A stretch of DNA of 8,991 nt from a bacterium (GCA_004298725.1 SCQA01000082.1:1-8991); one strand, 5' to 3'. Shown: positions 1-7,750, counted from the stretch's first letter. Numbers and translations: made by a program. The notes: generated by a model not told the origin, from the sequence alone.

Positions 1-998
<998 letters not shown>

Positions 999-1154
999 AA
1001 ATTTACAGAATTGTAAAAGGTTTGACAGGTTTGACTTATGCTTGCTATTTAGTTTTCAAAGAGCAGTTCATCGCACAGATACGGTAACATGCCGACGCTG
1101 ATTGTGTCAAGGGCTTTTGGGTCCCTCACTGCGCCTGCATATTCGTGCGGCGAG
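999..1154 (-). other. 16S rRNA leader
   Basis: This is the transcribed leader between the predicted rrn start site (about 1154) and the mature 16S 5' end. It holds the boxA antitermination element and short repeats (two GTCAAACCT-like words at about 1021-1035) next to a small hairpin (TTACA/TGTAA) just upstream of the mature end. The hairpin may be part of the RNase III processing stem, whose other strand would lie beyond the window. A second TTGACA (1105-1110 in reverse complement) has only a poor -10 (TACCGT) and is at best a weak P2 promoter. No protein gene is visible here. Confidence 0.6.
1051..1065 (-). promoter_or_regulatory. boxA antitermination site of the rRNA leader
   Basis: On the minus strand this reads TGCTCTTTGAAAACT, a near match to the bacterial boxA consensus (TGCTCTTTAACA) bound by NusB/S10. 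It lies about 50 nt upstream of the 16S 5' end, the usual place, and supports full-length transcription of the rRNA operon. Confidence 0.75.
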
Positions 1155-1160
1155 TTCTAC

Positions 1161-1188
1161 ATAATACTCTAATCAAAAAATATGTCAA
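1161..1188 (-). promoter_or_regulatory. rRNA operon promoter with AT-rich UP-like region
   Basis: On the minus strand a perfect -35 TTGACA (1183-1188) is followed by a 16-bp spacer and the -10 TATTAT (1161-1166). The DNA upstream of the -35 (1189-1225) is very AT-rich with A and T runs, resembling an UP element. The start site would be near 1154, giving a leader of about 155 nt, normal for an rRNA operon. Confidence 0.75.
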
Positions 1189-1420
1189 GAGAAAAAATGC
1201 GGTTATTAAAATATTTTTTCACGGCAGAGTTTCGCGGGTAAAATAACGCTAAATTCGAGCGCAACAACTAAGACATTTCACCATGAGTAACTCACAGAAC
1301 TCTTTATACAAACAGCAAGCAAAAAACCAAAAGCGCTCTTAATGCCCGAAATCAGCATTGGCTACAACGAGGTAAAAAGGAAGCGTTATAAAATTCGTTA
1401 CGCGCTCGCGTTTACTTACC
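1189..1420. other. Gene-free spacer between hemC and the rRNA promoter
   Basis: I see no credible coding frame here. The segment next to the rRNA promoter is AT-rich. The rest carries a weak terminator-like stem-loop (1341-1359) followed on the minus strand by T-rich DNA. Closer to hemC there is a short GC-rich palindrome (ACGCGAGCGCGT near 1400-1411), too tight to be a convincing terminator. Confidence 0.6.
1321..1359 (-). terminator. Possible weak terminator of the hem operon
   Basis: On the minus strand AATGC and GCATT (1341-1359) can form a 5-bp stem with a 9-nt loop, followed 10-20 nt later by T-rich DNA including a TTTTTT run. The stem is short and the U-tract is displaced, so this is only a candidate, but some terminator is expected between hemC and the co-directional rRNA promoter. 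Confidence 0.3.
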
Positions 1421-2362
1421 CTACCCGTGCGGTTTACCTTCGTATAAGTCTTTAAGTATATCCCACGCACCCTTCTTCAAAAGCTTCTCGGCAAGCGCCA
1501 CGCCAAGCTCGATAGCCTCGCTTCGCGGCCCGGAGATGACGTCTCTTATGAATGTCCTGCCGTCAGTTGACGCCACAAGGCCGCTAAGCTTTAGCGTATC
1601 GCCGGACAGGGTACCGTATGCGGCGATGGGCACCTGACAGCCGCCTTCAAGCCTTTTTAAAAGCGCCCTTTCCGCGCGCACCGCGCACGACGTGTCCGCG
1701 TGGTCGAAAAACGCGACAAGGTTATTGGTGTATTCGTCATCTATTTTCGTCTCAATGCCAAGAGCGCCCTGCCCAATCGCCGGAAGGCTTACGTCAACCG
1801 GCAAAAGCTCGGTTATCTTATCCGCCATGCCAAGTCTGTTAACGCCGGCGCTTGCAAGTATTATGGCGTCGTAACGGCCTTCATCGAGCTTTTTAAGGCG
1901 CGTTTCAAGGTTGCCTCTCAGGTGGAGCATTTCAAAGTCAGGCCTCAGATGCAAAAGCTGTGACTGCCGCCTGAGGCTTGACGTGCCAATCTTGGCGCCT
2001 TTTGGCAGGTCAAGAAGCTTTACGCCTCCTCTTGAAAATACTGCGTCGCGCGGGTCTTCCCTCTTTGTAATAGCCCTGAGATGAAGCCCGTCAGGGAATG
2101 CCGTTGGCACGTCTTTCATGGAATGCACGGCAAGGTCAACCCTGCCGTCGAGGAGCGCTTCTTCTATTTCCTTTACAAAAAGCCCTTTGCCACCCACCTT
2201 TGCCAGCGGCACGTCTAATATTTTATCGCCGGTGGTCTTTATCTTTTCAAGGGACACTTCGATGTCTTTATATTTTTTTTCAAGCTCGGACTTTACCCAG
2301 TTAGCCTGCCAGAGCGCGAGCTTGCTTGCGCGCGTGCCTATTGTTATCTTCTTTTTTTTCAT
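1421..2362 (-). CDS. hemC: Porphobilinogen deaminase (hydroxymethylbilane synthase)
   Basis: This cytosolic enzyme (EC 2.5.1.61) condenses four porphobilinogens into hydroxymethylbilane, the linear tetrapyrrole precursor of uroporphyrinogen III. The 313-aa length matches the family. Visible motifs: GTRASKLALWQ (9-19); a substrate-binding block with KVGGKGLFVKEIE (55-67) and AVHSMKDVP (78-86); GTSSLRRQ (126-133); LRGNLETRL (148-156); LPAIGQGALGIE (193-204); and EGGCQVPIAAYG (239-250), where Cys242 is the attachment site of the dipyrromethane cofactor. The ATG start is preceded by an AAGGG Shine-Dalgarno at good spacing. It is the last gene of the operon, separated from hemA by an unusually long 217-bp gap with its own candidate promoter. 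hemD, which normally supplies the next step, does not follow; an rRNA promoter does. Confidence 0.97.
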   Translation of the reverse strand: MKKKKITIGTRASKLALWQANWVKSELEKKYKDIEVSLEKIKTTGDKILDVPLAKVGGKGLFVKEIEEALLDGRVDLAVHSMKDVPTAFPDGLHLRAITKREDPRDAVFSRGGVKLLDLPKGAKIGTSSLRRQSQLLHLRPDFEMLHLRGNLETRLKKLDEGRYDAIILASAGVNRLGMADKITELLPVDVSLPAIGQGALGIETKIDDEYTNNLVAFFDHADTSCAVRAERALLKRLEGGCQVPIAAYGTLSGDTLKLSGLVASTDGRTFIRDVISGPRSEAIELGVALAEKLLKKGAWDILKDLYEGKPHG

Positions 2363-2427
2363 TGACTGATGCCCTTAAAGTGTATTTTAACGTCGGCTAA
2401 GAAAGCCCTGATTAATTCGTCCGACCG

Positions 2428-2456
2428 ATTATAAACATCCAACTCCCCAATGTTTA
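2428..2456 (-). promoter_or_regulatory. Candidate internal promoter for hemC
   Basis: On the minus strand TAAACA (2451-2456, four of six matches to the -35 consensus), a 17-bp spacer and a perfect TATAAT (2428-2433) lie in the hemA-hemC gap. The start would be near 2421, about 58 nt upstream of the hemC ATG. It would let hemC be transcribed independently of the upstream genes. It is a sequence match only. Confidence 0.4.
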
Positions 2457-2510
2457 AGAGGGGGTTTTCACCTCACCTTAAATTAAGGGAAGGCCGGGTG
2501 GGGTTATCAG
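2441..2510. repeat. Palindromic, REP-like segment in the hemA-hemC gap
   Basis: The segment contains imperfect inverted repeats: AACTCCC / GGGGGTT around 2441-2466, and the near-palindrome CCTTAAATTAAGG (centred near 2482) flanked by CACCTCA on one side and GGTGGGG on the other. C-rich/G-rich arms around a CCTTAA-TTAAGG core are the shape of small dispersed palindromic elements common in Desulfobacterota and Nitrospirota genomes; that comparison is from memory. It lies between two genes that usually sit close together, as an inserted element would. Only one copy is in the window, so repetition cannot be shown here. Confidence 0.35.
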
Positions 2511-2579
2511 ATTGATTGGCGCACACAGCCCGCCTTGCAACGCTACCCGCTTTCTTAAATGGGGCGGCACTGATCTTCC

Positions 2580-3884
2580 CTAATCCTTATCCCCATTGGC
2601 CTTGTTAAGCGCCTCGGTCCTTGCTTCAAGCTCGAATATCTTTCTTACGGTGTCTATGTAAAGGTCGCCTTCAACCTTGCTTGAATCCTTTTTCAAATGC
2701 ACTATTGGGTTATGCAGTATCTTATTAACTATGGAAGAGGTCATGGCGTCAAGCACTTTCTTGTCTTTTTCGGAAAGCCCGGCCAAAGACTGCGTTGCCT
2801 TCGCCACCTCGGCCTTTCTTATTTCGTCGCAGTATTGCCTGAGAGCGATAATAGTGGGCACGACGTCAAGCGACTTTGACCAGCGGTAAAACTTCTCTAT
2901 CTCTTCATCTATTATCTTCTCGGCGCTAACGGCCTCGCTCTTTCTCTCGTCAAGGTTAGCGGCAACCACGCCCTGCAAATCATCAATGTCGTAAACATAC
3001 GCGTTGTCTATTTCATTGACAAGCGGGTCTATATTTCTCGGAACAGAAATGTCAATGAAGAACATCGGCTTGAACTTTCTCTCCTTCATCGCGTCTTTTA
3101 TCTGTTCAGGCTTTATTATGAACGTGGACGCGCCCGTTGACGCTATGACTATATCGGCGTTTTTAAGATAATGCTGGTACTCGCGGAACATTATTGCCGT
3201 GCCGCAAAAACTCTTTACGAACTCAACGGCCTTTTCATACGTCCTGTTAGCCACAAGAAGCTCTTTTACGCCGCTTCCCATAAGGTGCCTTGCCGCAAGC
3301 TCGGCCATCTCTCCGGCGCCCACGAGCATGACCGTCTTGCCTTTTAAATCGCCGAATATCTTTTTTGCAAGCTCCACCGCCGCGAAACTTATTGACACCG
3401 CGGCCTGCCCTATCTTCGTTTCAGTCCTTATGCGCTTGGAAACCTGAAATACTTTATGATAGAGCTTATTGACCACGACACCGGCCGTATTGTATTCAAC
3501 CGCGTAACCGTAAGAGTCTTTCACCTGCCCAAGGATTTGCGGCTCGCCCATTATCATTGAATCAAGGCCGGCGGCAACCCGTAAAAGGTGCTTTACGGCG
3601 TCCTCGCCGGCGCGGTCGTATAAATGTTCGTCAAGCGTTTCAAGGGCGATGTTATGGTAGTCGGACAAAAATCTCTTAATCTGCCAGACGCCTTTTTCCA
3701 TGTCCGGCGTAATGCCGAGAACCTCCACCCTGTTGCAGGTGGAGAGGATAACGCCCTCGTTAAGGCCGTAGTTGGAAATAAGCCTTTTAAGAGGTTCTTC
3801 AATGTACTGCGCCGGGAAAGAGAGCTTCTCTCTGATTTCAACTGGCGCCGTTTTATAATTAAGCCCTACTATTACTATATTCAT
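2580..3884 (-). CDS. hemA: Glutamyl-tRNA reductase
   Basis: This enzyme (EC 1.2.1.70) reduces glutamyl-tRNA(Glu) with NADPH to glutamate-1-semialdehyde, the first committed and usually rate-limiting step of the C5 tetrapyrrole pathway. The 434-aa length is normal. The N-terminal catalytic domain starts MNIVIVGLNYKTAPVEIREK and holds the nucleophile in LSTCNRVEV (Cys50). DSMIMGEPQILGQVK (108-122) is the second family signature. A Rossmann NADPH domain follows, with VGAGEMAELAARHL (188-201) and the ANRT loop (212-215), and then a helical dimerization domain to the C-terminus. The ATG lies 13 bp after the ccsA stop, and an AGAGGA Shine-Dalgarno overlaps that stop, indicating translational coupling. 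The N-terminus starts without the Lys pair used in enterobacteria for heme-dependent proteolysis, so regulation, if any, is by another route, possibly through the upstream HemX-like protein. Confidence 0.97.
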   Translation of the reverse strand: MNIVIVGLNYKTAPVEIREKLSFPAQYIEEPLKRLISNYGLNEGVILSTCNRVEVLGITPDMEKGVWQIKRFLSDYHNIALETLDEHLYDRAGEDAVKHLLRVAAGLDSMIMGEPQILGQVKDSYGYAVEYNTAGVVVNKLYHKVFQVSKRIRTETKIGQAAVSISFAAVELAKKIFGDLKGKTVMLVGAGEMAELAARHLMGSGVKELLVANRTYEKAVEFVKSFCGTAIMFREYQHYLKNADIVIASTGASTFIIKPEQIKDAMKERKFKPMFFIDISVPRNIDPLVNEIDNAYVYDIDDLQGVVAANLDERKSEAVSAEKIIDEEIEKFYRWSKSLDVVPTIIALRQYCDEIRKAEVAKATQSLAGLSEKDKKVLDAMTSSIVNKILHNPIVHLKKDSSKVEGDLYIDTVRKIFELEARTEALNKANGDKD

Positions 3885-3897
3885 AGCTTACTGTCCT

Positions 3898-4716
3898 CTA
3901 CCTTGAAAGCCCATGCGCTCCGCCCGCCACGAGGTTTATCAGGATGAAGGAACCGAGGAGCACGATAAAGGCCACACCGGATAATATCGCGGCCTTTTTG
4001 CCTCTCCAACCGGAAGTTATTCTTCCGTGCAGAAGCGCCGCGTAAAGAAACCATGTTATTAAAGACCAAATCTGACGGGGCCGCCAGAGCCAGAAACTGC
4101 CAAGCGCGTGCTCTGACCATACAGCGCCGGTTATTATAACTATAGTAAGAAGCGCGAAGCCGTACTGAAGGCACTTGTAATTAAGCTCGTCTATCATGTC
4201 AAGCGAGGGAAGCACAAAGTACAGCCCCCTTAACTTCCTGCTTTTAAGATAACGCTCTTGTATTACGTACATTATGCCAAGAAAGAACGCCACGGCGAAA
4301 AAGGCGTTGCCGAGAAAAGCAAGCGCCACATGCACCGGAAGCCAAAAACTCTCAAGCACCGGCGGCAAAGGTATAATTTCCCTCGGCAGAAACGACGCCG
4401 TTATAAGCAAAAAAAGCACAAACGGCGTTACGAACGCGCCAAGCGCCTTTTGCTTGTATTTTAAAAGTATTGCCACGTACAAAAGCGCCACAAGCCACGA
4501 AAAAAAGGTCAGCGACTCGTGCAGGCTCGTTGCCGGCGTCCTGCCCGCTTCAAACCACCTGCTTATGAACGTAACCGTATGCGAGGCAAAGGCCGCCAGA
4601 AAGATATTTCTCGCGACGATTACCGTGCCGTCCTTTCGCGTAAAAAGGTACGCGGTGTAAATAACCGTTGCAATGGCGTAAAGCGCCGCCGTTATGTATA
4701 AAAAAAAGTGGCTCAT
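3898..4716 (-). CDS. CcsA/CcmC/HemX-family heme-handling membrane protein
   Basis: This polytopic protein of 272 aa has about eight predicted membrane helices (roughly 5-24, 36-53, 70-86, 92-110, 127-150, 185-203, 214-233, 243-264). It carries the family's tryptophan-rich segment GSFWLWRPRQIW (206-217) between two conserved-type histidines, H129 and H230, which in relatives ligate heme. Relatives either deliver heme for cytochrome c maturation (CcsA/CcmC) or, as HemX beside hemA, modulate glutamyl-tRNA reductase levels. Placement directly upstream of hemA and co-expression favour the HemX-like role, though the two cannot be separated by sequence alone. The usual WDPxE-type core has WRPRQ here, replacing the characteristic Asp. 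The start is ATG with a strong AAGGAG only 3 nt upstream, a tight spacing. It is separated from the met8-like gene by 33 bp. Confidence 0.85.
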   Translation of the reverse strand: MSHFFLYITAALYAIATVIYTAYLFTRKDGTVIVARNIFLAAFASHTVTFISRWFEAGRTPATSLHESLTFFSWLVALLYVAILLKYKQKALGAFVTPFVLFLLITASFLPREIIPLPPVLESFWLPVHVALAFLGNAFFAVAFFLGIMYVIQERYLKSRKLRGLYFVLPSLDMIDELNYKCLQYGFALLTIVIITGAVWSEHALGSFWLWRPRQIWSLITWFLYAALLHGRITSGWRGKKAAILSGVAFIVLLGSFILINLVAGGAHGLSR

Positions 4717-4749
4717 GAACTCCTTAATATAGTTAAAAAACCGGCCGGT

Positions 4750-5424
4750 CTACGCCTTGCCTTTAACGCTTACGCCAAGTTTTTTGAGCGTAACGCCTTT
4801 GCCGAAAATGACGTTTAAAAACTTCTCTACCGCGCAAGTATCGCCCCGTTTTAAAAACCCAAGCACCGGTGATTTTATTAACCTATTGATAACTCGTTCT
4901 TTTTTATCATAATCCAACCCTTCTTTCAACAGCTTGCTTCTTACCGCGCCAAGAAGCTCCGTAAACACTGCATATTCCCTGCCGAACTTCTTCTCAAGCT
5001 CTTCTCTTAACGCCTTGGCAAACAGCGGGCTTTTACCTGATGTTGACACGGCAATTGTAAGAGAGCCTTTGTCCACCACCGAAGGCACAATAAACGTGCA
5101 AAGGTCCGGGGCGTCAACAACGTTTATAAGCGCGTTCCGTTTTTTAGCCTCTTCAAATACCGCTTTGTTTGTTGCCTGTTCGCCTGTGGCGGAGACTACA
5201 AGATAAGCCCCTTTTAAATCACCCTTTTTATAGCCGCGTTTTATAAGGTTTATTTTACCCTTTATGGCAAGGGCAATCAGACCTTTAGCGGCCTCCGGGG
5301 TTATTACCGTTACAAGCGCGCCGGCTTTTAAAAGGCTATTAACCTTTCTTATTGCAACTGCGCCGCCGCCTACAACAACGCACGCCCTGCAGTTTATGTC
5401 AAGGGATACCGGATAATAACGCAT
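4750..5424 (-). CDS. Precorrin-2 dehydrogenase / sirohydrochlorin ferrochelatase (Met8/CysG N-domain type)
   Basis: This single-domain relative of the CysG N-terminal half (224 aa) oxidises precorrin-2 to sirohydrochlorin with NAD+ and may insert Fe2+ to give siroheme. Evidence: a Rossmann NAD site VVVGGGAVAIRKVNSLLKAG (16-35), VVSATG (76-81), the catalytic aspartate in NVVDAPDLCTFIVPS (D104, aligned with the essential Asp of CysG/Met8), and VSTSGKSPLFAKALREELE (126-144), the phosphoserine-region motif of the family. The C-terminal third is a helical extension. There is no methyltransferase (CobA) domain. It is the promoter-proximal gene of the operon. An in-frame TAA abuts the ATG, fixing the start, and no Shine-Dalgarno precedes it (see the promoter entry at 5432-5460). 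Confidence 0.92.
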   Translation of the reverse strand: MRYYPVSLDINCRACVVVGGGAVAIRKVNSLLKAGALVTVITPEAAKGLIALAIKGKINLIKRGYKKGDLKGAYLVVSATGEQATNKAVFEEAKKRNALINVVDAPDLCTFIVPSVVDKGSLTIAVSTSGKSPLFAKALREELEKKFGREYAVFTELLGAVRSKLLKEGLDYDKKERVINRLIKSPVLGFLKRGDTCAVEKFLNVIFGKGVTLKKLGVSVKGKA

Positions 5425-5431
5425 TTAATGG

Positions 5432-5460
5432 AGTTTACAACAAATACCCGTTTCAGTCAA
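5432..5460 (-). promoter_or_regulatory. Candidate operon promoter giving a near-leaderless mRNA
   Basis: On the minus strand TTGACT (5455-5460, five of six), a 17-bp spacer and TAAACT (5432-5437, four of six) end 7 bp before the met8-like ATG. Transcription would begin within about a base of the start codon. There is no Shine-Dalgarno in the intervening CCATTAA, consistent with leaderless translation. An upstream promoter with a longer leader cannot be excluded. Confidence 0.45.
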
Positions 5461-5558
5461 AAGAGGTCTGTATTATGCGCCTTGCAAGCCCTGCTAATCC
5501 TACGAATGGGCAGACTCAGTTTTGCAATAATATTTTTCCTGTCATTCAGTAATAAATT

Positions 5559-5611
5559 AGGTTTTCTTCTCTACCCGGCCATCGCCCATGGCAGGCGAGA
5601 GAAGAAAACCT
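5559..5611. repeat. 14-bp perfect inverted repeat with nested stem
   Basis: AGGTTTTCTTCTCT (5559-5572) and AGAGAAGAAAACCT (5598-5611) are exact reverse complements. The 25-nt centre contains a second stem, GCCAT/ATGGC (5578-5592). On the plus strand the right arm runs into TTTTA, giving a terminator-like layout. A degraded third copy of the arm, GGAGAAAACCTTAATTAT, lies just downstream at about 5641-5658. It could be a terminator or structured element, a regulator site, or the remains of a small palindromic mobile element. Confidence 0.6.
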
Positions 5612-5895
5612 TTTACGCCGTTGTTAAGCGGCGCAACCAAAAGGAGAAAACCTTAATTATAAAAGAACCGCTAAAGCAACTAACTTAAATATATTATGCG
5701 ACACGAAGATTAAAATAAGGTAAATGATTGTTTTAAAAAACTGTTAATCTTATAAAGGGCGAGCGCTTGCACAATGACATACTATAAAGTCTGTAACGTC
5801 AAATATTTCGTATCACGAGGCAATGGGTAGCGGCTCCTTGTTTTTTGCATGTAAAATAGTGCAATATCCATAGCAACCCATTATTAGTCATTGCC

Positions 5896-5924
5896 TTGAC
5901 AATCCTTGCCTGAATCGTTAACAT
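5896..5924 (+). promoter_or_regulatory. Candidate promoter of the TPR membrane protein gene
   Basis: A perfect -35 TTGACA (5896-5901), a 17-bp spacer and TAACAT (5919-5924, four of six) predict a start near 5931 and a 5' leader of about 160 nt to the ATG at 6090. A downstream TATAAT (5953-5958) lacks a matching -35. Confidence 0.5.
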
Positions 5925-5928
5925 TCCG

Positions 5929-5943
5929 GCCATAAATTATGGC
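5929..5943. promoter_or_regulatory. Perfect 15-bp palindrome at the predicted start site (operator candidate)
   Basis: GCCATAAATTATGGC is a perfect 7-1-7 inverted repeat that covers the predicted transcription start of the promoter at 5896-5924, the position at which a dimeric repressor would block initiation. No regulator gene is in the window to pair with it. Confidence 0.4.
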
Positions 5944-6089
5944 TACTAATGATATAATTTGTGGAACGTTCGGCAATTACGGGCGGCTGGCGTCTATATC
6001 AAAATAAAAATACCATACCCCGCCTGCGACGTTGCGTTAGTCCAACAACGGTCAAAAAACGCCTGAACAATGCCGGGGGAAAAAAGCTG

Positions 6090-7664
6090 ATGGAGCAAAA
6101 GATGCGTTGTGGAAAATTCCTGAAATGGTTTTTGCCTGCCGTCATTACAGCGTCAATAACTTTTTTAATTTATATCCCGTCTCTCAAGGGCGGCTTTTTA
6201 AACTTTGATGACTTTCTCTATTATGAAGATACTCACATAACCGCGTTCTCCCTGACAAAAGCCTTCACAGAAGCGGTAGCGAGCAACTGGCACCCGCTAA
6301 CGGTAATTTCTTACGCCATTGACTACAAACTCTGGGGGCTTAACGCGTTCTGGTTCCACCTTGAGAACAATATTCTTCACTCGTTGAACACTCTCTTGGT
6401 TTTTATCCTCGCCTCAATACTTTTTAACGCAACACGGGGGGCTCGCTACAAAGCTATGGCAAGCGCATTTGTTGCGCTCCTTTTCGGCCTTCATCCCCTC
6501 CACGTAGAGAGCGTCTCGTGGATAGCCGAAAGAAAAGACGTGCTGTGCGGTTTTTTCTTTTTCTCAAGCCTCATAGCTTATATCTTTTTTGCCGCCGCCT
6601 CTTCTGGCGCAAAGGCATTTAAATACACGGCCTCTCTTGTCCTCTTCGCGCTTGCCCTAATGAGCAAACCCATGGCGGTATCTCTGCCTATAGTTCTCCT
6701 TATAGCCGATTTTTACCCGCTTGAGAGAATTAAACATTTCAGCGACTTGAAAAAGTTACTGCCTGAAAAGATACCGTTCTTTTTTTTAAGTCTCTGTTCC
6801 GGTTTACTGACGATATGGGCGCAGAAGAGTGGCGGGGCCGTGGCGTCAATCGAGTTATTTCCATTAACGTGGCGCTTGTGGTTCTCCGCTCGCGCTGTAA
6901 TCTTCTACCTCTACAAGACGATATTGCCTATGGGCTTGTCACCTTACTATCCTATAAGTGCGAATACCGACTACTTTGGCCTCGGGAGCCTGCCCTCCAT
7001 CGCCATAATACTTGCCATAACGCTCTATGCCCTGATAATGTTCAGAAAAAAGAGTATCTTTATTGCGGTATGGAGTTACTTCATAGTCACGCTCATACCT
7101 GTCATAGGTATAATTCAAGTAGGAGGGCAGGCGGCCGCCGACCGGTACATGTATCTGCCGAGTACGGGGCTTTTTTTGCTGGCCGGAGCAGGTTTGATGG
7201 CCGCGCTAAAAGCCAAAGAAAAACTCGTAGCCCCGGCCTTTGTCTGCGTGCTTATTATTTCAGCGGCGCTGTCAATCTTGACCGTTAAACAACAGGCCGT
7301 CTGGAAGGATTCAATCGCGCTCTGGAGCCGCGAGATAGAAAATTTTCCGGATTTTTATAAAGGCTACAATAACCGCGGCTCAGCGTGGGCCGAAGCAGGG
7401 AAATTCAGAGAAGCTATCGAGGATTACAACGTCTCGATCAAACTCAAGCAGACTTACCCTGAAGCATACGTCAACAGGGGAATAGCCTATCTGAGGCTCA
7501 AAGAGAACGCTCTGGCAAAAGAAGACCTTCTGACCGCAATACGCTTGAACCCGGGGTTCGGAGAGGCGTATCATTACCTCGGGCAAGCTTTCATGAGCAT
7601 GGGCAATGCTGAATATGCCGCTACTGCCGAAAAGAAAGCAGTGGAGCTTGGCTACTACAGATAG
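6090..7664 (+). CDS. Polytopic GT-C/TMTC-like membrane protein with C-terminal TPR repeats
   Basis: The 524-aa protein starts at ATG 6090, preceded by GGGGGA about 10 nt upstream; the first membrane helix follows (13-30). An extracytoplasmic loop with the acidic pair FDD (39-41) and NWHPLT (66-71) follows, then HPLHVESVSWIAERKDVL (135-152), AKPM-type MSKPMAVSLP (191-200) and DRYMYLPSTG (351-360). These are landmarks of a bacterial family of roughly 10-helix, GT-C-fold proteins related to TMTC and O-mannosyltransferases. The C-terminus has about three TPR units (approximately 422-453, 456-489, 490-523), fewer than the long TPR arrays often seen in this family. The likely role is glycosyl transfer from a lipid-linked sugar, or assembly of surface glycans or glycoproteins; substrate and activity are unknown. 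It stands alone with its own promoter. Confidence 0.85.
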   Translation: MEQKMRCGKFLKWFLPAVITASITFLIYIPSLKGGFLNFDDFLYYEDTHITAFSLTKAFTEAVASNWHPLTVISYAIDYKLWGLNAFWFHLENNILHSLNTLLVFILASILFNATRGARYKAMASAFVALLFGLHPLHVESVSWIAERKDVLCGFFFFSSLIAYIFFAAASSGAKAFKYTASLVLFALALMSKPMAVSLPIVLLIADFYPLERIKHFSDLKKLLPEKIPFFFLSLCSGLLTIWAQKSGGAVASIELFPLTWRLWFSARAVIFYLYKTILPMGLSPYYPISANTDYFGLGSLPSIAIILAITLYALIMFRKKSIFIAVWSYFIVTLIPVIGIIQVGGQAAADRYMYLPSTGLFLLAGAGLMAALKAKEKLVAPAFVCVLIISAALSILTVKQQAVWKDSIALWSREIENFPDFYKGYNNRGSAWAEAGKFREAIEDYNVSIKLKQTYPEAYVNRGIAYLRLKENALAKEDLLTAIRLNPGFGEAYHYLGQAFMSMGNAEYAATAEKKAVELGYYR

Positions 7665-7750
7665 AGACCTTTGCATAACTGGCAAGGGTCAAATATGCGG
7701 ATATTTCAAGAAGCCTCTGATTAATTCAGTTTGAGATACGGATTGACGTA

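Larger units (their letters stand above)
5425..6089. other. 665-bp divergent intergenic region
   Basis: No convincing gene is visible between the leftward met8-like gene and the rightward TPR gene. It holds the met8 promoter candidate (5432-5460), a 14-bp inverted repeat (5559-5611), a CGCCG/CGGCG hairpin (5616-5633), an AAGATTAA/TTAATCTT pair near 5707 and 5745, a long-range AGGCAATG/CATTGCCT pair (5818-5825 with 5889-5896), the TPR-gene promoter (5896-5924) and a perfect palindrome (5929-5943). The TPR frame is open back to a GTG at 5961, but the extra 43 residues are hydrophilic with no membrane or family signal. Confidence 0.6.

Noticed and set aside
4735..4750. Terminator or attenuator between met8-like gene and ccsA (ACCGGCCGGT followed by TTTTTT on the minus strand)
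   Set aside because: The palindrome has no room for a loop, leaving at most a 3-bp stem, so termination is doubtful.
5616..5640. Possible integron attC site (GTTAAGC fits GTTRRRY, next to a GC-rich hairpin)
   Set aside because: No matching RYYYAAC partner or typical attC spacing, and no integron integrase nearby.
5961..6089. GTG start of the TPR protein 43 codons upstream
   Set aside because: The extension is hydrophilic without family similarity, while the ATG at 6090 has a ribosome-binding site and precedes the first membrane helix directly.
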